Notes: generated by a model not told the origin, from the sequence alone. A DNA stretch of 64,000 nucleotides from Methylacidimicrobium fagopyrum (GCA_026225255.1 JAMFSJ010000035.1:1-64000); one strand, 5' to 3'. Positions 8,157-16,440 are shown, numbered from the stretch's first letter. Numbers and translations: made by a program.

Positions 8157-9214
8157 TCCGCTATATTCCATTCCTTAAGGCCAAAGGCGGCGAATTCACT
8201 GCTATGAGTGCGCTTACTCCTGGGGTGAAGCAATCTATCTGCCCATTTTTTGACTTTCCTCACAAGAATCCAAGCTATGATGCGGAAACCTTTGCAGCGA
8301 AGACGTTCAGCATCGTCACAAAACTGAAAAAGCATTGGGGCACAAATGCGGAATTCTACTTTGACGACCTCGACGTTGGCCAAAATCTCATCGTTAAGGG
8401 AGATCAGCAATACGCCTACATAATCAAGGCATTGAAAGGCTCGCAGTTCATACCAGTCGTGGCCCTCGACCGAACAAAACATAATTCTGCCGTAGTCCAA
8501 CTAAAGCGCGATGGCGAAATCGCTTCCGCTGTTGTGGCCTTCCGCGCTGAACAAGGTGACTTCGAGGACTTCCAATCCAAGCAGGATCAGATCGACTATG
8601 ATCTGTCTGCCGTCTTCAAAGAGTTCGAAGCAATCGATCTGATTCTTGACTGTCGCGTATGCAGCAGCTTAGAAGTCTCCCAGACCGCCAAGCAAATCGC
8701 AGCATTCACTCAAAAGTTTTACGCTGCCTATAGAAAGGTTCGCCACGTCATAATTACCGGCTCTTCAATCCCAGCCGCGATTGGGGATATCATCGAGGTG
8801 AAAAGCACTATGACTTTGATACGGCGAGAGCTTGAAATCATCGCTAAAGCGCGCAGCCTTTCAGAATATGAACTGATCATTGGCGATTATGCAACTGTGA
8901 GTCCTTTTTATTCCGACACAGATCTTGACCCCAAACTGATGCAGACGGTTATGACTCCTCGCTTAATTTACCCTTTCAACAGTTCCTATTTCGTTGCCCG
9001 TGGCGCATCTATGAAATCAGGAGGTCAGGATCAGTATGTTGGATTGACAAGAGATTTATGCAAACGGGATTTTTTCCGGCAAGGGTATTCCGCCGGCGAG
9101 CATTATTTTTATGAGAAGAGCAAACGAATTGGGAAAAACGCCACTAACGGCACAGTGGTGAAGCCATCCGTCGTCGCCCACGTCACCTACATGGTGCTGG
9201 GCACCAAAGTTTGA
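8153..9214 (+). CDS. T4 beta-family protein (beta protein domain)
   Basis: 353 aa. The N-terminus RYIPFLKAKGGEFTAMSALTPGVKQ is the recognisable opening of the beta family named after a phage T4 protein. Repeated strand-helix units follow (EAIDLILDCRVC, KVRHVIITGSSI, LSEYELIIGDYAT), suggestive of a barrel. No catalytic residue can be named. Such proteins turn up in defence-rich and prophage regions, often beside sce7726-type genes, as here. It is translationally coupled to the peptidase gene (ATGA overlap). Its last 28 bp overlap, tail to tail, the convergent sce7726 gene. Biochemical function is unknown. Confidence 0.85.
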   Translation: MIRYIPFLKAKGGEFTAMSALTPGVKQSICPFFDFPHKNPSYDAETFAAKTFSIVTKLKKHWGTNAEFYFDDLDVGQNLIVKGDQQYAYIIKALKGSQFIPVVALDRTKHNSAVVQLKRDGEIASAVVAFRAEQGDFEDFQSKQDQIDYDLSAVFKEFEAIDLILDCRVCSSLEVSQTAKQIAAFTQKFYAAYRKVRHVIITGSSIPAAIGDIIEVKSTMTLIRRELEIIAKARSLSEYELIIGDYATVSPFYSDTDLDPKLMQTVMTPRLIYPFNSSYFVARGASMKSGGQDQYVGLTRDLCKRDFFRQGYSAGEHYFYEKSKRIGKNATNGTVVKPSVVAHVTYMVLGTKV

Positions 9215-9759
9215 GCCCTGAATCGGCGGCCAATCAAAAGATCGCAGATGGTCATGCTAAGCTCAAGCTCGCGACGGGTCTCAGCGATCAATTGTGCTAA
9301 AAGCCGCCGAGGCTTACGCTCCGCGCCAGGCTCCGATACAAGCTCCAGCATCTCACTCTTCCAAAGGGTCATTGTTGCCGACTGCTTTTCGAAAGTAGGA
9401 TTTAGTCTTGCCGCCCGGATATGACGGAATCGCACATTCTCACCGACGGCTATTGCCACCATGATGCCCCAGAATCGTGGTGCCAGCCTCAGAGCTCGCT
9501 GCAAATTGCATTCGGTCGTGACCAGAGTAATCCGCCGAAACACCGCATTGTAATACATGCCCTGAATGGCAATTCTCTCGATGCGATCGGTTGCTCCCTT
9601 GATCTCATAGCAATGGGCTTCAGAATGTAAAGCAACGACGTCGGCAATTGCCTTGCCATTATGCACGTGAAGTTCTTGGATTACCGCACGCGGACGGCTC
9701 TTTTGTCGATCAAGCTTTTGCAATAAAGCCTCGCGAATCGTAGCATCATTAAGTTCCAT
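9187..9759 (-). CDS. sce7726-family protein, predicted PD-(D/E)XK nuclease fold
   Basis: 190 aa. Residues 25-60 read VIQELHVHNGKAIADVVAL, then HCYEIKGATDRIERI. The Asp in ADVV and the ExK in YEIKG fit the core of PD-(D/E)XK nucleases (strand-D, strand-ExK). The rest is helical and basic. The family is known to occur beside sce7725/beta-type genes in bacterial genomes, which is the case here, although the two genes converge and overlap by 28 bp. The whole set looks like a defence or conflict cassette. The nuclease call rests on motif reading alone. The family name is from memory and fairly secure. Confidence 0.8.
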   Translation of the reverse strand: MELNDATIREALLQKLDRQKSRPRAVIQELHVHNGKAIADVVALHSEAHCYEIKGATDRIERIAIQGMYYNAVFRRITLVTTECNLQRALRLAPRFWGIMVAIAVGENVRFRHIRAARLNPTFEKQSATMTLWKSEMLELVSEPGAERKPRRLLAQLIAETRRELELSMTICDLLIGRRFRAQTLVPSTM

Positions 9760-10212
9760 TATTTTATAAACGAGATATTGGCGAAATTTCTACGGGGCAT
9801 GATAGGGCTTTGCAATCTTAAACGCACGATTTTAGCAACCGTTCAGCAATTCTCTCCATTTTCTAGGTTTATTGAAGCCTTTGATAAACATTAACCAGCC
9901 TTTATCAATGCTTTAAACCGCCATTCTTGCCGCCCAAGATAACGAGTGACCTTTATGGGCGGTTTTAACCCTCTACCCCATTTGATCCGCGGTGATTCTG
10001 TCGGGTTTAGGGGTGGAGGGCATCAAATCATTGGCTTTTTTGAATGCTTTCTATGGAACTGTGGAACCCAACAATCAAAATAAAACCCGATATTTTTTGT
10101 CGACTACAAACCATCAGGTGGAGCCCGTATTTGTTGAAGTTTTCTCTTATTTTCTGCTATTTCCTTAATTCCCGACTATATCACCATGGAGACTTAGTAT
10201 CTTCTAAGAAGA
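9760..10212. other. Intergenic stretch between sce7726 gene and tRNA-Val
   Basis: About 450 bp with no credible coding frame. It is AT-rich and should hold the promoter of the sce7726 gene at its left end. Short complementary segments (AAACCGCC near 9913 and GGCGGTTT near 9960) could form a weak stem. No copy of the tRNA 3' end, no transposase and no repeat array was seen. Confidence 0.6.
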
Positions 10213-10287
10213 TGGTGCGCGATACAGGGTTCGAACCTGTGACCCCTACCGTGTCAAGGTAATGCTCTACCACTGAGCTAACCGCGC
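10213..10287 (-). tRNA. tRNA-Val(GAC)
   Basis: 75 nt on the minus strand with a full cloverleaf: 7-bp acceptor stem starting GCGCGGT with one G-T pair, D arm GCTC/GAGC, anticodon stem TTACC/GGTAG with loop TTGACAC (anticodon GAC, valine), a 5-nt variable loop, T arm with TTCGAAC, and an encoded CCA end. The 3' end points toward the accessory cassette at 4560-9760, the usual orientation for an island inserted at a tRNA gene. Confidence 0.97.
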
Positions 10288-10510
10288 ACAAAAAGTGGAC
10301 GCGGAGTCTCGCAGACTCGCCAAAAATGGCAAGGCAAAAAAAGCGGAAAGTAGGAAAGCGAAAACCACAACTTTAACCCGGTTCACAATGGCCGGAACTT
10401 CCCGGCAATCTTTGCATTTGGTTTACCCACGGCCAACGCCACTTTGAAAACACCGTTGGAAAAGGTTGTTGAAACTCGACACTGCGCTGGCGGAAGTTTA
10501 ATTTTTAGCC

Positions 10511-11464
10511 ATGAATTTTCTCGTCACCGGCGGCGCGGGCTTCATCGGCTCGCACGTGTGTGAACGCCTTTTGCGCGATGGTCACAGCGTGTGGGCGTTC
10601 GATGACTTGAACGATTTTTACGATCCGCAATTCAAGCGCGCCAATATCCGCGACATCCAGTCGCTCGCCCTGCCCTTTGAGTTTTTTCACGGCGACCTGT
10701 GCGATGTGGACGCCGTGAACGAAATTTTTTCGTCCGTTAAATTCGATCAAATCATCCATCTCGCGGCGCGCGCGGGCGTGCGTCCGAGTTTGGAACAGCC
10801 GGCGCTTTATGCCCGTGTGAACGTCGAAGGCACGGTCAATCTCTTCGAAGCGGCGCGCAAAAACGGCGTTAAAAAAATCACCGTCGCGTCGTCGTCGTCC
10901 GTTTATGGCGTGAATGCCAAAATGCCGTTCACCGAAAGCGATGCGATCATCTCCGCCGTTTCGCCTTACGCCGCCAGTAAACTCGCGTGCGAGGCGCTCG
11001 GTCACACTTATCATCACGTTTACAAAATGGACGTGGCGATGCTGCGTTTTTTTACGGTTTACGGCCCGCGCCAACGGCCGGATCTGGCGATCCACAAATT
11101 CACGAAGTTGATTGATGCCGGCAAACCGATTCCCGTTTTTGGCGATGGCAGCACGGCGCGCGATCATACTTACGTCACGGATATCCTCGACGGCGTGATG
11201 GCCTGCACGAACAAGGAATTTGGTTTTGATATTTTCAATCTCGGCGAATCGCAAACGGTGAAATTATCCGAACTGATTTCGTTGATCGAAAACGCGCTCG
11301 GCAAAAAAGCGATCATTGACCGGCAACCGCTCCAACTCGGCGATGTGCCGATCACGTTCGCGGATATTTCCAAGGCCCAGGCGAAACTGGGCTATAATCC
11401 ACAGGTCAAAGTGGCGAAGGGCATCCCGCTTTTTGTTGATTGGTTCCGCCAAAACCGGCAGTAA
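10511..11464 (+). CDS. NAD-dependent nucleotide-sugar epimerase (UDP-glucuronate 4-epimerase-like)
   Basis: 317 aa, extended short-chain dehydrogenase. The Rossmann motif TGGAGFIGSH is at residues 6-15. The NDFYDPQFKRANI segment (about 35-47) is typical of UDP-glucuronate 4-epimerases. The catalytic pair is in SPYAASK (YxxxK), with an upstream ASSSSVYG. The C-terminal half carries TVYGPRQRPDLAI and the substrate-binding part. It would supply UDP-galacturonate or a related sugar for surface polysaccharide. Related 4-epimerases and 4,6-dehydratases share most motifs, so substrate is the less certain part. It stands alone, with a hypothetical gene 27 bp downstream. Confidence 0.85.
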   Translation: MNFLVTGGAGFIGSHVCERLLRDGHSVWAFDDLNDFYDPQFKRANIRDIQSLALPFEFFHGDLCDVDAVNEIFSSVKFDQIIHLAARAGVRPSLEQPALYARVNVEGTVNLFEAARKNGVKKITVASSSSVYGVNAKMPFTESDAIISAVSPYAASKLACEALGHTYHHVYKMDVAMLRFFTVYGPRQRPDLAIHKFTKLIDAGKPIPVFGDGSTARDHTYVTDILDGVMACTNKEFGFDIFNLGESQTVKLSELISLIENALGKKAIIDRQPLQLGDVPITFADISKAQAKLGYNPQVKVAKGIPLFVDWFRQNRQ

Positions 11465-11491
11465 TAAGAGCAATCAAAATTTGATTAACCC

Positions 11492-12064
11492 ATGAGCACT
11501 GAAAAATTCGCCCGCCCGTCGCTCGCCGCCGCCTCGGAAGCTTGGGGAAAATGTCTCGCCAGCCACGGCTTGCCGACGGATTCGCTCTGGATTTTCGCGG
11601 AAAATTTGTGCATCGAACCGGCCACCGCCACGCCGGGTAATTTTCATTTTGGGTTCCAAACAAAATTTGCGCGGCCGGATGACGACGCCTTCGAGATCGC
11701 CTACGACCATTTTTCGGATACGGATGCGCGCCTGGTTTTTTACCGGCTCGGCTCGTCCGAAAAAAAATCCGTCTGCATTCTGTTGTGCGATTCGTGGTTC
11801 GAGGGGAAAAATCCGCGTGACGGATTTGAACGGCGCGACGATTGGAATATTTCTTTTCACCCGGGCCACGCAGGCGAAATCGAGGAGATCACGGATTTGA
11901 CGCGCTGGGTTCGTCGCGTGAAACGGAATCGCGCGTTCCATGATTTTGATTTCAGCATGTCGTTGGAAACGATCGAGGAAATCAAGCAGCACGGACGAAC
12001 GCTCGCGCCTTACGAACGTTTCGCGGATAAAATGATCGGCCGCTTGCGCACGGTGCTCGGCTGA
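11492..12064 (+). CDS. Conserved-looking hypothetical protein
   Basis: 190 aa, soluble, mixed alpha/beta, rich in Phe, Asp and Arg (DDDAFEIAYDHFSDTDARLVFYRLG; DDWNISFHPGHAGEIEEITDL). No motif is recognised, and there is no signal peptide or membrane segment. It follows the epimerase by 27 bp on the same strand and may share its transcript. Third-position GC matches the neighbours, which supports a real gene; the frame on the opposite strand (11474-11992) is the weaker reading. Function unknown. Confidence 0.7.
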   Translation: MSTEKFARPSLAAASEAWGKCLASHGLPTDSLWIFAENLCIEPATATPGNFHFGFQTKFARPDDDAFEIAYDHFSDTDARLVFYRLGSSEKKSVCILLCDSWFEGKNPRDGFERRDDWNISFHPGHAGEIEEITDLTRWVRRVKRNRAFHDFDFSMSLETIEEIKQHGRTLAPYERFADKMIGRLRTVLG

Positions 12065-12073
12065 AATCAGCCT

Positions 12074-12886
12074 TTATTTGCCGACCGCGCCGAAAACTTG
12101 CTTCAACAGATCCGTCGTGCGGGCCACCGGATTTTGGCGGATTTGTTTTTCTTCATCCGCCACCATTTTAAAAAGCCCGTCTAACGCCTTGTTCGTGACA
12201 TAAGCGTCCACGTCCAGCGCATCCGTGCCGAGATAATTTCCGGCCAGGCCGCTCAGGGTGCTACCAAATCCGCTGCTGGTGCCGGTGGCTTTCGCCAGCA
12301 TGTTTTTATAGGCGCTGGTCACTCCGGTTGCGCTCGTCGCTTTTTGGACGATGGGATAAAATTTCGCATATAAATTTGTCTGCGTGGTGCGACGGAAATA
12401 TTGCGTGGCCGCATCTGGCGGTCCGGTCAAAATCGCCTGCGCATCCGCGATGGTCATCTGCGCCATGGCGTTAACGAAAACCGTTGCCGCCACGGGCACG
12501 GCCTGTTCGGCCGCGTGGTTCATGGTCGCCACAAATTCATCCGCCAGCTTGCCTTGGTTCACGGCGCGCAAAGCCTTATCCACCGACTGTAATTTATCCG
12601 GCAACGGGATTTTCACTTCAACGTTCGTCAAAAATCCGCCGTCGTGACCGAGGGACGCGACGGCATGCTGCAAACCGTTGGTCAGCACCGCCTTGAGCCC
12701 GCCCACCATTTGATCCTGCGATAATCCGGCCAGCGCAGCCAAGGCCGATGACGTCGCCGTTGGCGAAGCCGCATTGGTGGCGGCGACGGTATTCGTTGAA
12801 GTCGTGCCCAGCAATGAAGTCAACCAACCTGCGTGCGCGCAATTCAGGGAAGCGACAACCAGCAGTAAGCCGAGGATTTTTTTCAT
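12074..12886 (-). CDS. Secreted DUF4197-family protein
   Basis: 270 aa from the ATG at 12886; the longer frame from 12931 runs into the upstream MCE gene and is rejected. A signal peptide is clear (MKKILGLLLVVASLNCAHA). After a low-complexity Thr/Ala/Ser linker, the body reads GLKAVLTNGLQHAVASLG, IPLPDKLQSVDKALRAVNQG and TDLLKQVFGAVGK, as in DUF4197 proteins, which are periplasmic or outer-membrane-associated and of unknown role. It starts 10 bp after the MCE gene, so it is probably the last gene of the lipid-transport operon. A role in that pathway is inference. Confidence 0.85.
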   Translation of the reverse strand: MKKILGLLLVVASLNCAHAGWLTSLLGTTSTNTVAATNAASPTATSSALAALAGLSQDQMVGGLKAVLTNGLQHAVASLGHDGGFLTNVEVKIPLPDKLQSVDKALRAVNQGKLADEFVATMNHAAEQAVPVAATVFVNAMAQMTIADAQAILTGPPDAATQYFRRTTQTNLYAKFYPIVQKATSATGVTSAYKNMLAKATGTSSGFGSTLSGLAGNYLGTDALDVDAYVTNKALDGLFKMVADEEKQIRQNPVARTTDLLKQVFGAVGK

Positions 12887-12896
12887 GTTTCTGAAT

Positions 12897-14216
12897 TTAT
12901 TTTTTTGCCGCCGCTGCTTTCGCGTCCGCATCCGCTTTTTTCATTTCCGCATTTTCTTTCTTGAACGCGGAACGCAGCAGCCAGTGACGTTTCAAGCCTT
13001 GCACCAAAGTATCCGAATCCACCACCATTTTGGAGATGCCGTAGAGCAGGTTCGGATTCGATTGCACCTGCACATTCAGATTGCTCGTGATATCGGCGAT
13101 GTGATCCAGCGTCTCGCCCACGCTGAAGACGAGCGTATTCAAATTGGTGTCCGTGTGCGTGAGCAACGAATTCAGGTTCGTCAACGCCCCTTGAATCTGG
13201 CCGTTGCCGTTCGGGCCGAGCGCCCAGAGAACCGGGCCGCCGGGTTCGCGTAATTGCGCGCTGATGTCGGCAAAATTCGTCACTAACGGCTGAACGGAAA
13301 CAATCGTCTTGTTCAAATTGGAAGTCGCGAGCGCGGCGTTGGCGAGCGTGGTATTCGCGTTATCCAGCACGGCGGCGAGCTTGTTGGTGAGCGCCAAAAT
13401 TCCCGGCAACGCGTTTTGCACTTGCGTGACCATCGCTTGCAATTGATCGGTCACGGCCGGTGATTCGGCAGCTTTTAACCAGGCGGCCGCATCGTCCGGC
13501 GTAAAATTTTCGTAACGATGCGTGCGCGGATGCCAGGAAGCAGCAATGCTCCGTTGATCTTTTTCGGTATTGTCGTAAGCGTAAACCGAATTTGATTCAA
13601 AATGGCACGTGGCTAATTTTGCCGCGTTCGTCGCATCGAATATCTCGGCAAGATAGTTGTAAGCAAAGAAAACGATATTAGTGTTTTCATCCAGCACGTC
13701 CTGTGAAAGCTGCCAATGTCCGGGTGCCTCGGTTGCGCGCTGGCGGGCGTCCTCCAATGTCATAACCAATATGGGCTGCGTGACGCAAATGGCATAACCC
13801 TGTGCGCCGCGCGTCACTTCCAATTGCCGTCCCAGAAAACTTGCCGCATTCACTTTGACAACCGAACCGCCCGTCTGCAGATAGCGGATGTAACGGAAAT
13901 AAGGTTCGGTGATCTCAAATTTTATGGCGACGTTATGCGCATCACCCGGCGGCATGGCGTGGATGTCGGTGATTTTCCCGACCGGAAAACCCATCATCAC
14001 CACCGGGTCGCCCACATTCAAACCCGCCGAGCTTTGGACAAAAGTATGAAAATCCGCCTTGATCTTGAACCAGCCCTGACGTTCCGCCGTGTGATAAATG
14101 TAATAGCCAAAGCCGAATAACAGCAGCGCGGTCGCCAGAAAAACGAACCAGCCGACCATGCGTTCCATGCGACTCAAACGCGTGCGCAGTTGCGGGGTTA
14201 AATCTTGAAGGGGCAT
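12897..14216 (-). CDS. MCE-domain substrate-binding protein (MlaD-like)
   Basis: 439 aa. One N-terminal membrane helix (about 22-42) anchors it in the inner membrane. The MCE domain follows (about 50-135) with FVQSSAGLNVGDPVVMMGFPVGKI, the hallmark hydrophobic lipid-tunnel domain. The long C-terminal half is helical (LAAVLDNANTTLANAALATSNL), as in MCE proteins that form a periplasmic bridge, and longer than E. coli MlaD. The C-terminus is Lys/Ala-rich. Genes for ATPase and permease lie directly upstream with 4 bp and overlapping junctions. The set is expected to move phospholipid between membranes; direction is not evident. Confidence 0.9.
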   Translation of the reverse strand: MPLQDLTPQLRTRLSRMERMVGWFVFLATALLLFGFGYYIYHTAERQGWFKIKADFHTFVQSSAGLNVGDPVVMMGFPVGKITDIHAMPPGDAHNVAIKFEITEPYFRYIRYLQTGGSVVKVNAASFLGRQLEVTRGAQGYAICVTQPILVMTLEDARQRATEAPGHWQLSQDVLDENTNIVFFAYNYLAEIFDATNAAKLATCHFESNSVYAYDNTEKDQRSIAASWHPRTHRYENFTPDDAAAWLKAAESPAVTDQLQAMVTQVQNALPGILALTNKLAAVLDNANTTLANAALATSNLNKTIVSVQPLVTNFADISAQLREPGGPVLWALGPNGNGQIQGALTNLNSLLTHTDTNLNTLVFSVGETLDHIADITSNLNVQVQSNPNLLYGISKMVVDSDTLVQGLKRHWLLRSAFKKENAEMKKADADAKAAAAKK

Positions 14217-14220
14217 AATT

Positions 14221-15009
14221 TTAATTTGGAGTTTCTTCGGCCAACGCCATCAATTCCCTGACGGCGGCGTGACCGGTGGTTTCGATCTCGGTCCAGGAAC
14301 CGAGCGGGATAAATTTTTTCTCGTGCAACAAGGCAAATTTTCGCTGCGCATGTTGCCACGGACGAAAATCATCGGTGGAAGCGACGAGCGTCAACGGACG
14401 ACCGCCCAGCCATTCGTGACCGTGCGAGAGTTGCTCGAGAAAGCGCAACATCCACTGGCCGTGCCGCGCGCCGAGACCGGTCAACGGATTATCGAGCAGC
14501 AATAGTTCCGGCTTGAGCACGAGGGCACGCGCCAACGCCGCACGCACACGCCAGCTCGCGGCGACATTTGATGGCGTCAGATCGGCAAACGGCTTTAATT
14601 CCAGCATTTCCAACAATACTTCAACGGTTCGCGCCGATTCTACGGCGGTCAGATTTTTTTGATAACGCAAAGGCAGCGCGACGTTTTCCGCGACGGTCAG
14701 GCGGTTGAATAATTGTCCACCTTGAAACACAAAACCGACGCGCAAACGCTCGGCCAGTTGCGCCTCACCGAACGAATCCGTCGCGGAGCCGAAGACATGA
14801 CAAGTGCCATTCGCGGGATTCATCAAACCGGCGGCGAGCATGAGCAGATCGCTTTTGCCGGAATATTGCTGGCCGCCGACCACCCAAAATTCACCGGGTA
14901 AAACCGACCAGTTCACTTCCTCGGCCACCACCAACGCCGCGTTGCGCATCGAAGTCACGGTGACATCACGCAATTCAATGACGTTGGGATTGAAGGTGTC
15001 GTCGCTCAT
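14221..15009 (-). CDS. ABC transporter ATP-binding subunit (MlaF-like) with degenerate catalytic motifs
   Basis: 262 aa from the ATG at 15009, which overlaps the permease stop as ATGA; the long frame upstream of it is a shadow. Walker A is intact (GGQQYSGKS), as is the Q-loop region (GFVFQGGQLFNRLTVAENV). The signature loop, LSGGM in MlaF-type proteins, reads NVAAS in SNVAASWRVRAALARAL. Walker B ends LLLLDNP, with Asn in place of the catalytic Glu. The switch region reads VASTDD with no His where SHD is expected. ATP binding is likely kept, but hydrolysis may be slow or absent. It is the ATPase partner of the adjacent MlaE-like permease and MCE protein. Confidence 0.88.
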   Translation of the reverse strand: MSDDTFNPNVIELRDVTVTSMRNAALVVAEEVNWSVLPGEFWVVGGQQYSGKSDLLMLAAGLMNPANGTCHVFGSATDSFGEAQLAERLRVGFVFQGGQLFNRLTVAENVALPLRYQKNLTAVESARTVEVLLEMLELKPFADLTPSNVAASWRVRAALARALVLKPELLLLDNPLTGLGARHGQWMLRFLEQLSHGHEWLGGRPLTLVASTDDFRPWQHAQRKFALLHEKKFIPLGSWTEIETTGHAAVRELMALAEETPN

Positions 15010-15866
15010 GAGAACAGATACAGCACGATAAACAACGCGTCCACCAGCACACAAACGATGACCCCTTGCGAAACGGCGCGCACGGCGACGCGCGAAACTT
15101 CTTCCAACCGCAACGGCTGCGCGAGGCCGTGATAACAGGTCACGATGGCGATGGTGAATCCGAAGGCAAGGGTCTTCAACGCGAGCAACGCGAAGTCCAG
15201 CCAACTGAGGGCGTCGGCGATCTGCCGGTAATAATCGCCCAGCCGCATCGGGGCGCCTTGCAAAAAGGCGAATAAAAATCCGCTCGCGAGCGCGCCGATG
15301 ATCAAATAAACCGTCAGCGAAAAAATGCCGAGCGCCATGCCGATCACCCGCGGCGCGATGAGATAATGCATGGGATCAATGCCGAGCGCCTCAAGGGCTT
15401 CGACTTCGCCCAGTGCACGCGACGTGCCCAGTTCGATCACGTTCGCCGTGCCGACGCGCGTAAGCACGAGCATCGCCGCAAGCAGCGGACCAAGTTCGCG
15501 CACCACCACGATGACCATCGTGGAACCAAGGAAATTAGCCGCGCCATTTTTCGTTAAAACCGAAACCGCTTGTCCGACAACCAAAAAACCCAATGCCAGT
15601 GCGACGAAGCCAAACATCGGCAATAACGCAACACCAGAGCGGACGATTTCCTGGCGGATGCGCGGATGGATGACATTTTTTGCGACGTTATTTTTCGTAA
15701 GGATGACGCCGAGCGTGATCAGTGCGAACGCGCCGAGCCCCTGCATCGTCAGCAAAAAGAGGAATAATTTTCGCCCCAGATAATCGGTGTAAGATTTGGG
15801 CAGCGGCGAACTACGAAGCACTTGTGTGTTCGCTAACTCGAATGCCTTGGCCAGATTTCCGCGCAC
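15006..15866 (-). CDS. MlaE-family ABC permease for lipid transport
   Basis: 286 aa with five to six membrane helices. The conserved family core is present: VVRELGPLLAAMLVLTRVGTANVIELGTSRALGEVEALEALGIDPMHYLIAPRV, matching the EQ-loop region that contacts the ATPase. The N-terminal 30 residues are cytosolic. It is the first gene of a four-gene minus-strand operon: permease, ATPase, MCE protein and DUF4197 protein. The ATGA junction with the ATPase supports coupled translation. The start is the only reasonable one with this N-terminal length. Confidence 0.93.
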   Translation of the reverse strand: MRGNLAKAFELANTQVLRSSPLPKSYTDYLGRKLFLFLLTMQGLGAFALITLGVILTKNNVAKNVIHPRIRQEIVRSGVALLPMFGFVALALGFLVVGQAVSVLTKNGAANFLGSTMVIVVVRELGPLLAAMLVLTRVGTANVIELGTSRALGEVEALEALGIDPMHYLIAPRVIGMALGIFSLTVYLIIGALASGFLFAFLQGAPMRLGDYYRQIADALSWLDFALLALKTLAFGFTIAIVTCYHGLAQPLRLEEVSRVAVRAVSQGVIVCVLVDALFIVLYLFS

Positions 15867-15964
15867 GCATTCAGGGTAGAGCAGTTTGGGGTGCGGTCAA
15901 AAAGGATTTTGTGATTACAGAAAGAGCATTTGTATTTTTATTTCACTAGCTTCATGTTTTAGCC

Positions 15965-16302
15965 ATGCGTGCGCTCGAAATTCAGAAAATGCCCCGACAG
16001 GAAAAATTAAAACTCATGGAAGAAATCTCTGCAAAAGTGCTGTAGCGGCGGTCTATGACCGCCGTTGGCTGTGAAATTACTTGAAAACCCGGCGGTCACA
16101 GACCGCCGCTACAAGTCGAAATAGCTTTTGCAGAGATTTTAAGGAAGCGTTGTGGACAGATCTGAGCAGCGATGATGATGCTTTTGAATCGCCCGCCTGG
16201 CATGCTGATGCCTTACGCGAAACTTCAGAACGCCGGTCGCGCGGTGAAGAAATCGTGATGGATTGGGAGGAAGCTAAAGCAAAATTGATTCAAGCACCGT
16301 AG
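15965..16302 (+). pseudogene. Addiction-module antitoxin gene split by a palindromic element
   Basis: The 5' part (15965-16045) reads MRALEIQKMPRQEKLKLMEE and stops at TAG 16043. After about 110 bp of palindromic DNA the 3' part resumes: ALWTDLSSDDDAFESPAW, then RSRGEEIVMDWEEAKAKLI, stop at 16300. Together these make a complete antitoxin of the small putative addiction-module family (EKLKLMEELW...SPAWH...W-EAK). A toxin gene normally follows, but none is present; a second repeat element lies directly downstream. The gene is inactive as an antitoxin unless the 3' frame is made separately. Confidence 0.8.
16023..16139. repeat. Nested palindromic element inserted in the antitoxin gene
   Basis: Outer perfect 15-bp arms lie at 16023-16037 and 16125-16139. 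Inner arms of 23 bp with one mismatch lie at 16042-16064 and 16090-16112, and each inner arm is itself nearly palindromic (CGGCGGTC...GACCGCCG). This is a REP/MITE-like unit; similar CGGCGGTC palindromes are common in verrucomicrobial genomes (recollection). No transposase is encoded. Confidence 0.85.
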
Positions 16303-16440
16303 GCGCGCCATCTTTATAGATATGAATTAAATAGGCATAGAGCTCCGTAGGAGCGGCCTATTGCTGGTGTGGTGTTAAATATAGCGCTCCTACGGAGCTT
16401 GAAAATTTATTGAATTTGGTTTCTACAAAGATGTCGCGCC
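16302..16440. repeat. MITE-like element, copy 1
   Basis: 139 bp. Outer 18-bp arms (16302-16319 and 16423-16440) match with two mismatches. The inner 15-bp arms (16341-16355 and 16385-16399; core AGCTCCGTAGGAGCG) are perfect. A second copy with the same nested plan is at 58270-58414. It starts at the stop codon of the broken antitoxin gene. There is no coding capacity. Confidence 0.85.

Noticed and set aside
10044-10262. Open frame ending in VRDTGFEPVTPTVSR
   Set aside because: The C-terminal part is the reverse strand of tRNA-Val read as protein, a well-known artefact, and the rest is AT-rich non-coding sequence.
11474-11992. 172-aa frame on the minus strand opposite the hypothetical gene at 11492
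   Set aside because: Composition and lack of a convincing start make it the weaker of the two; the plus-strand frame follows the epimerase naturally.
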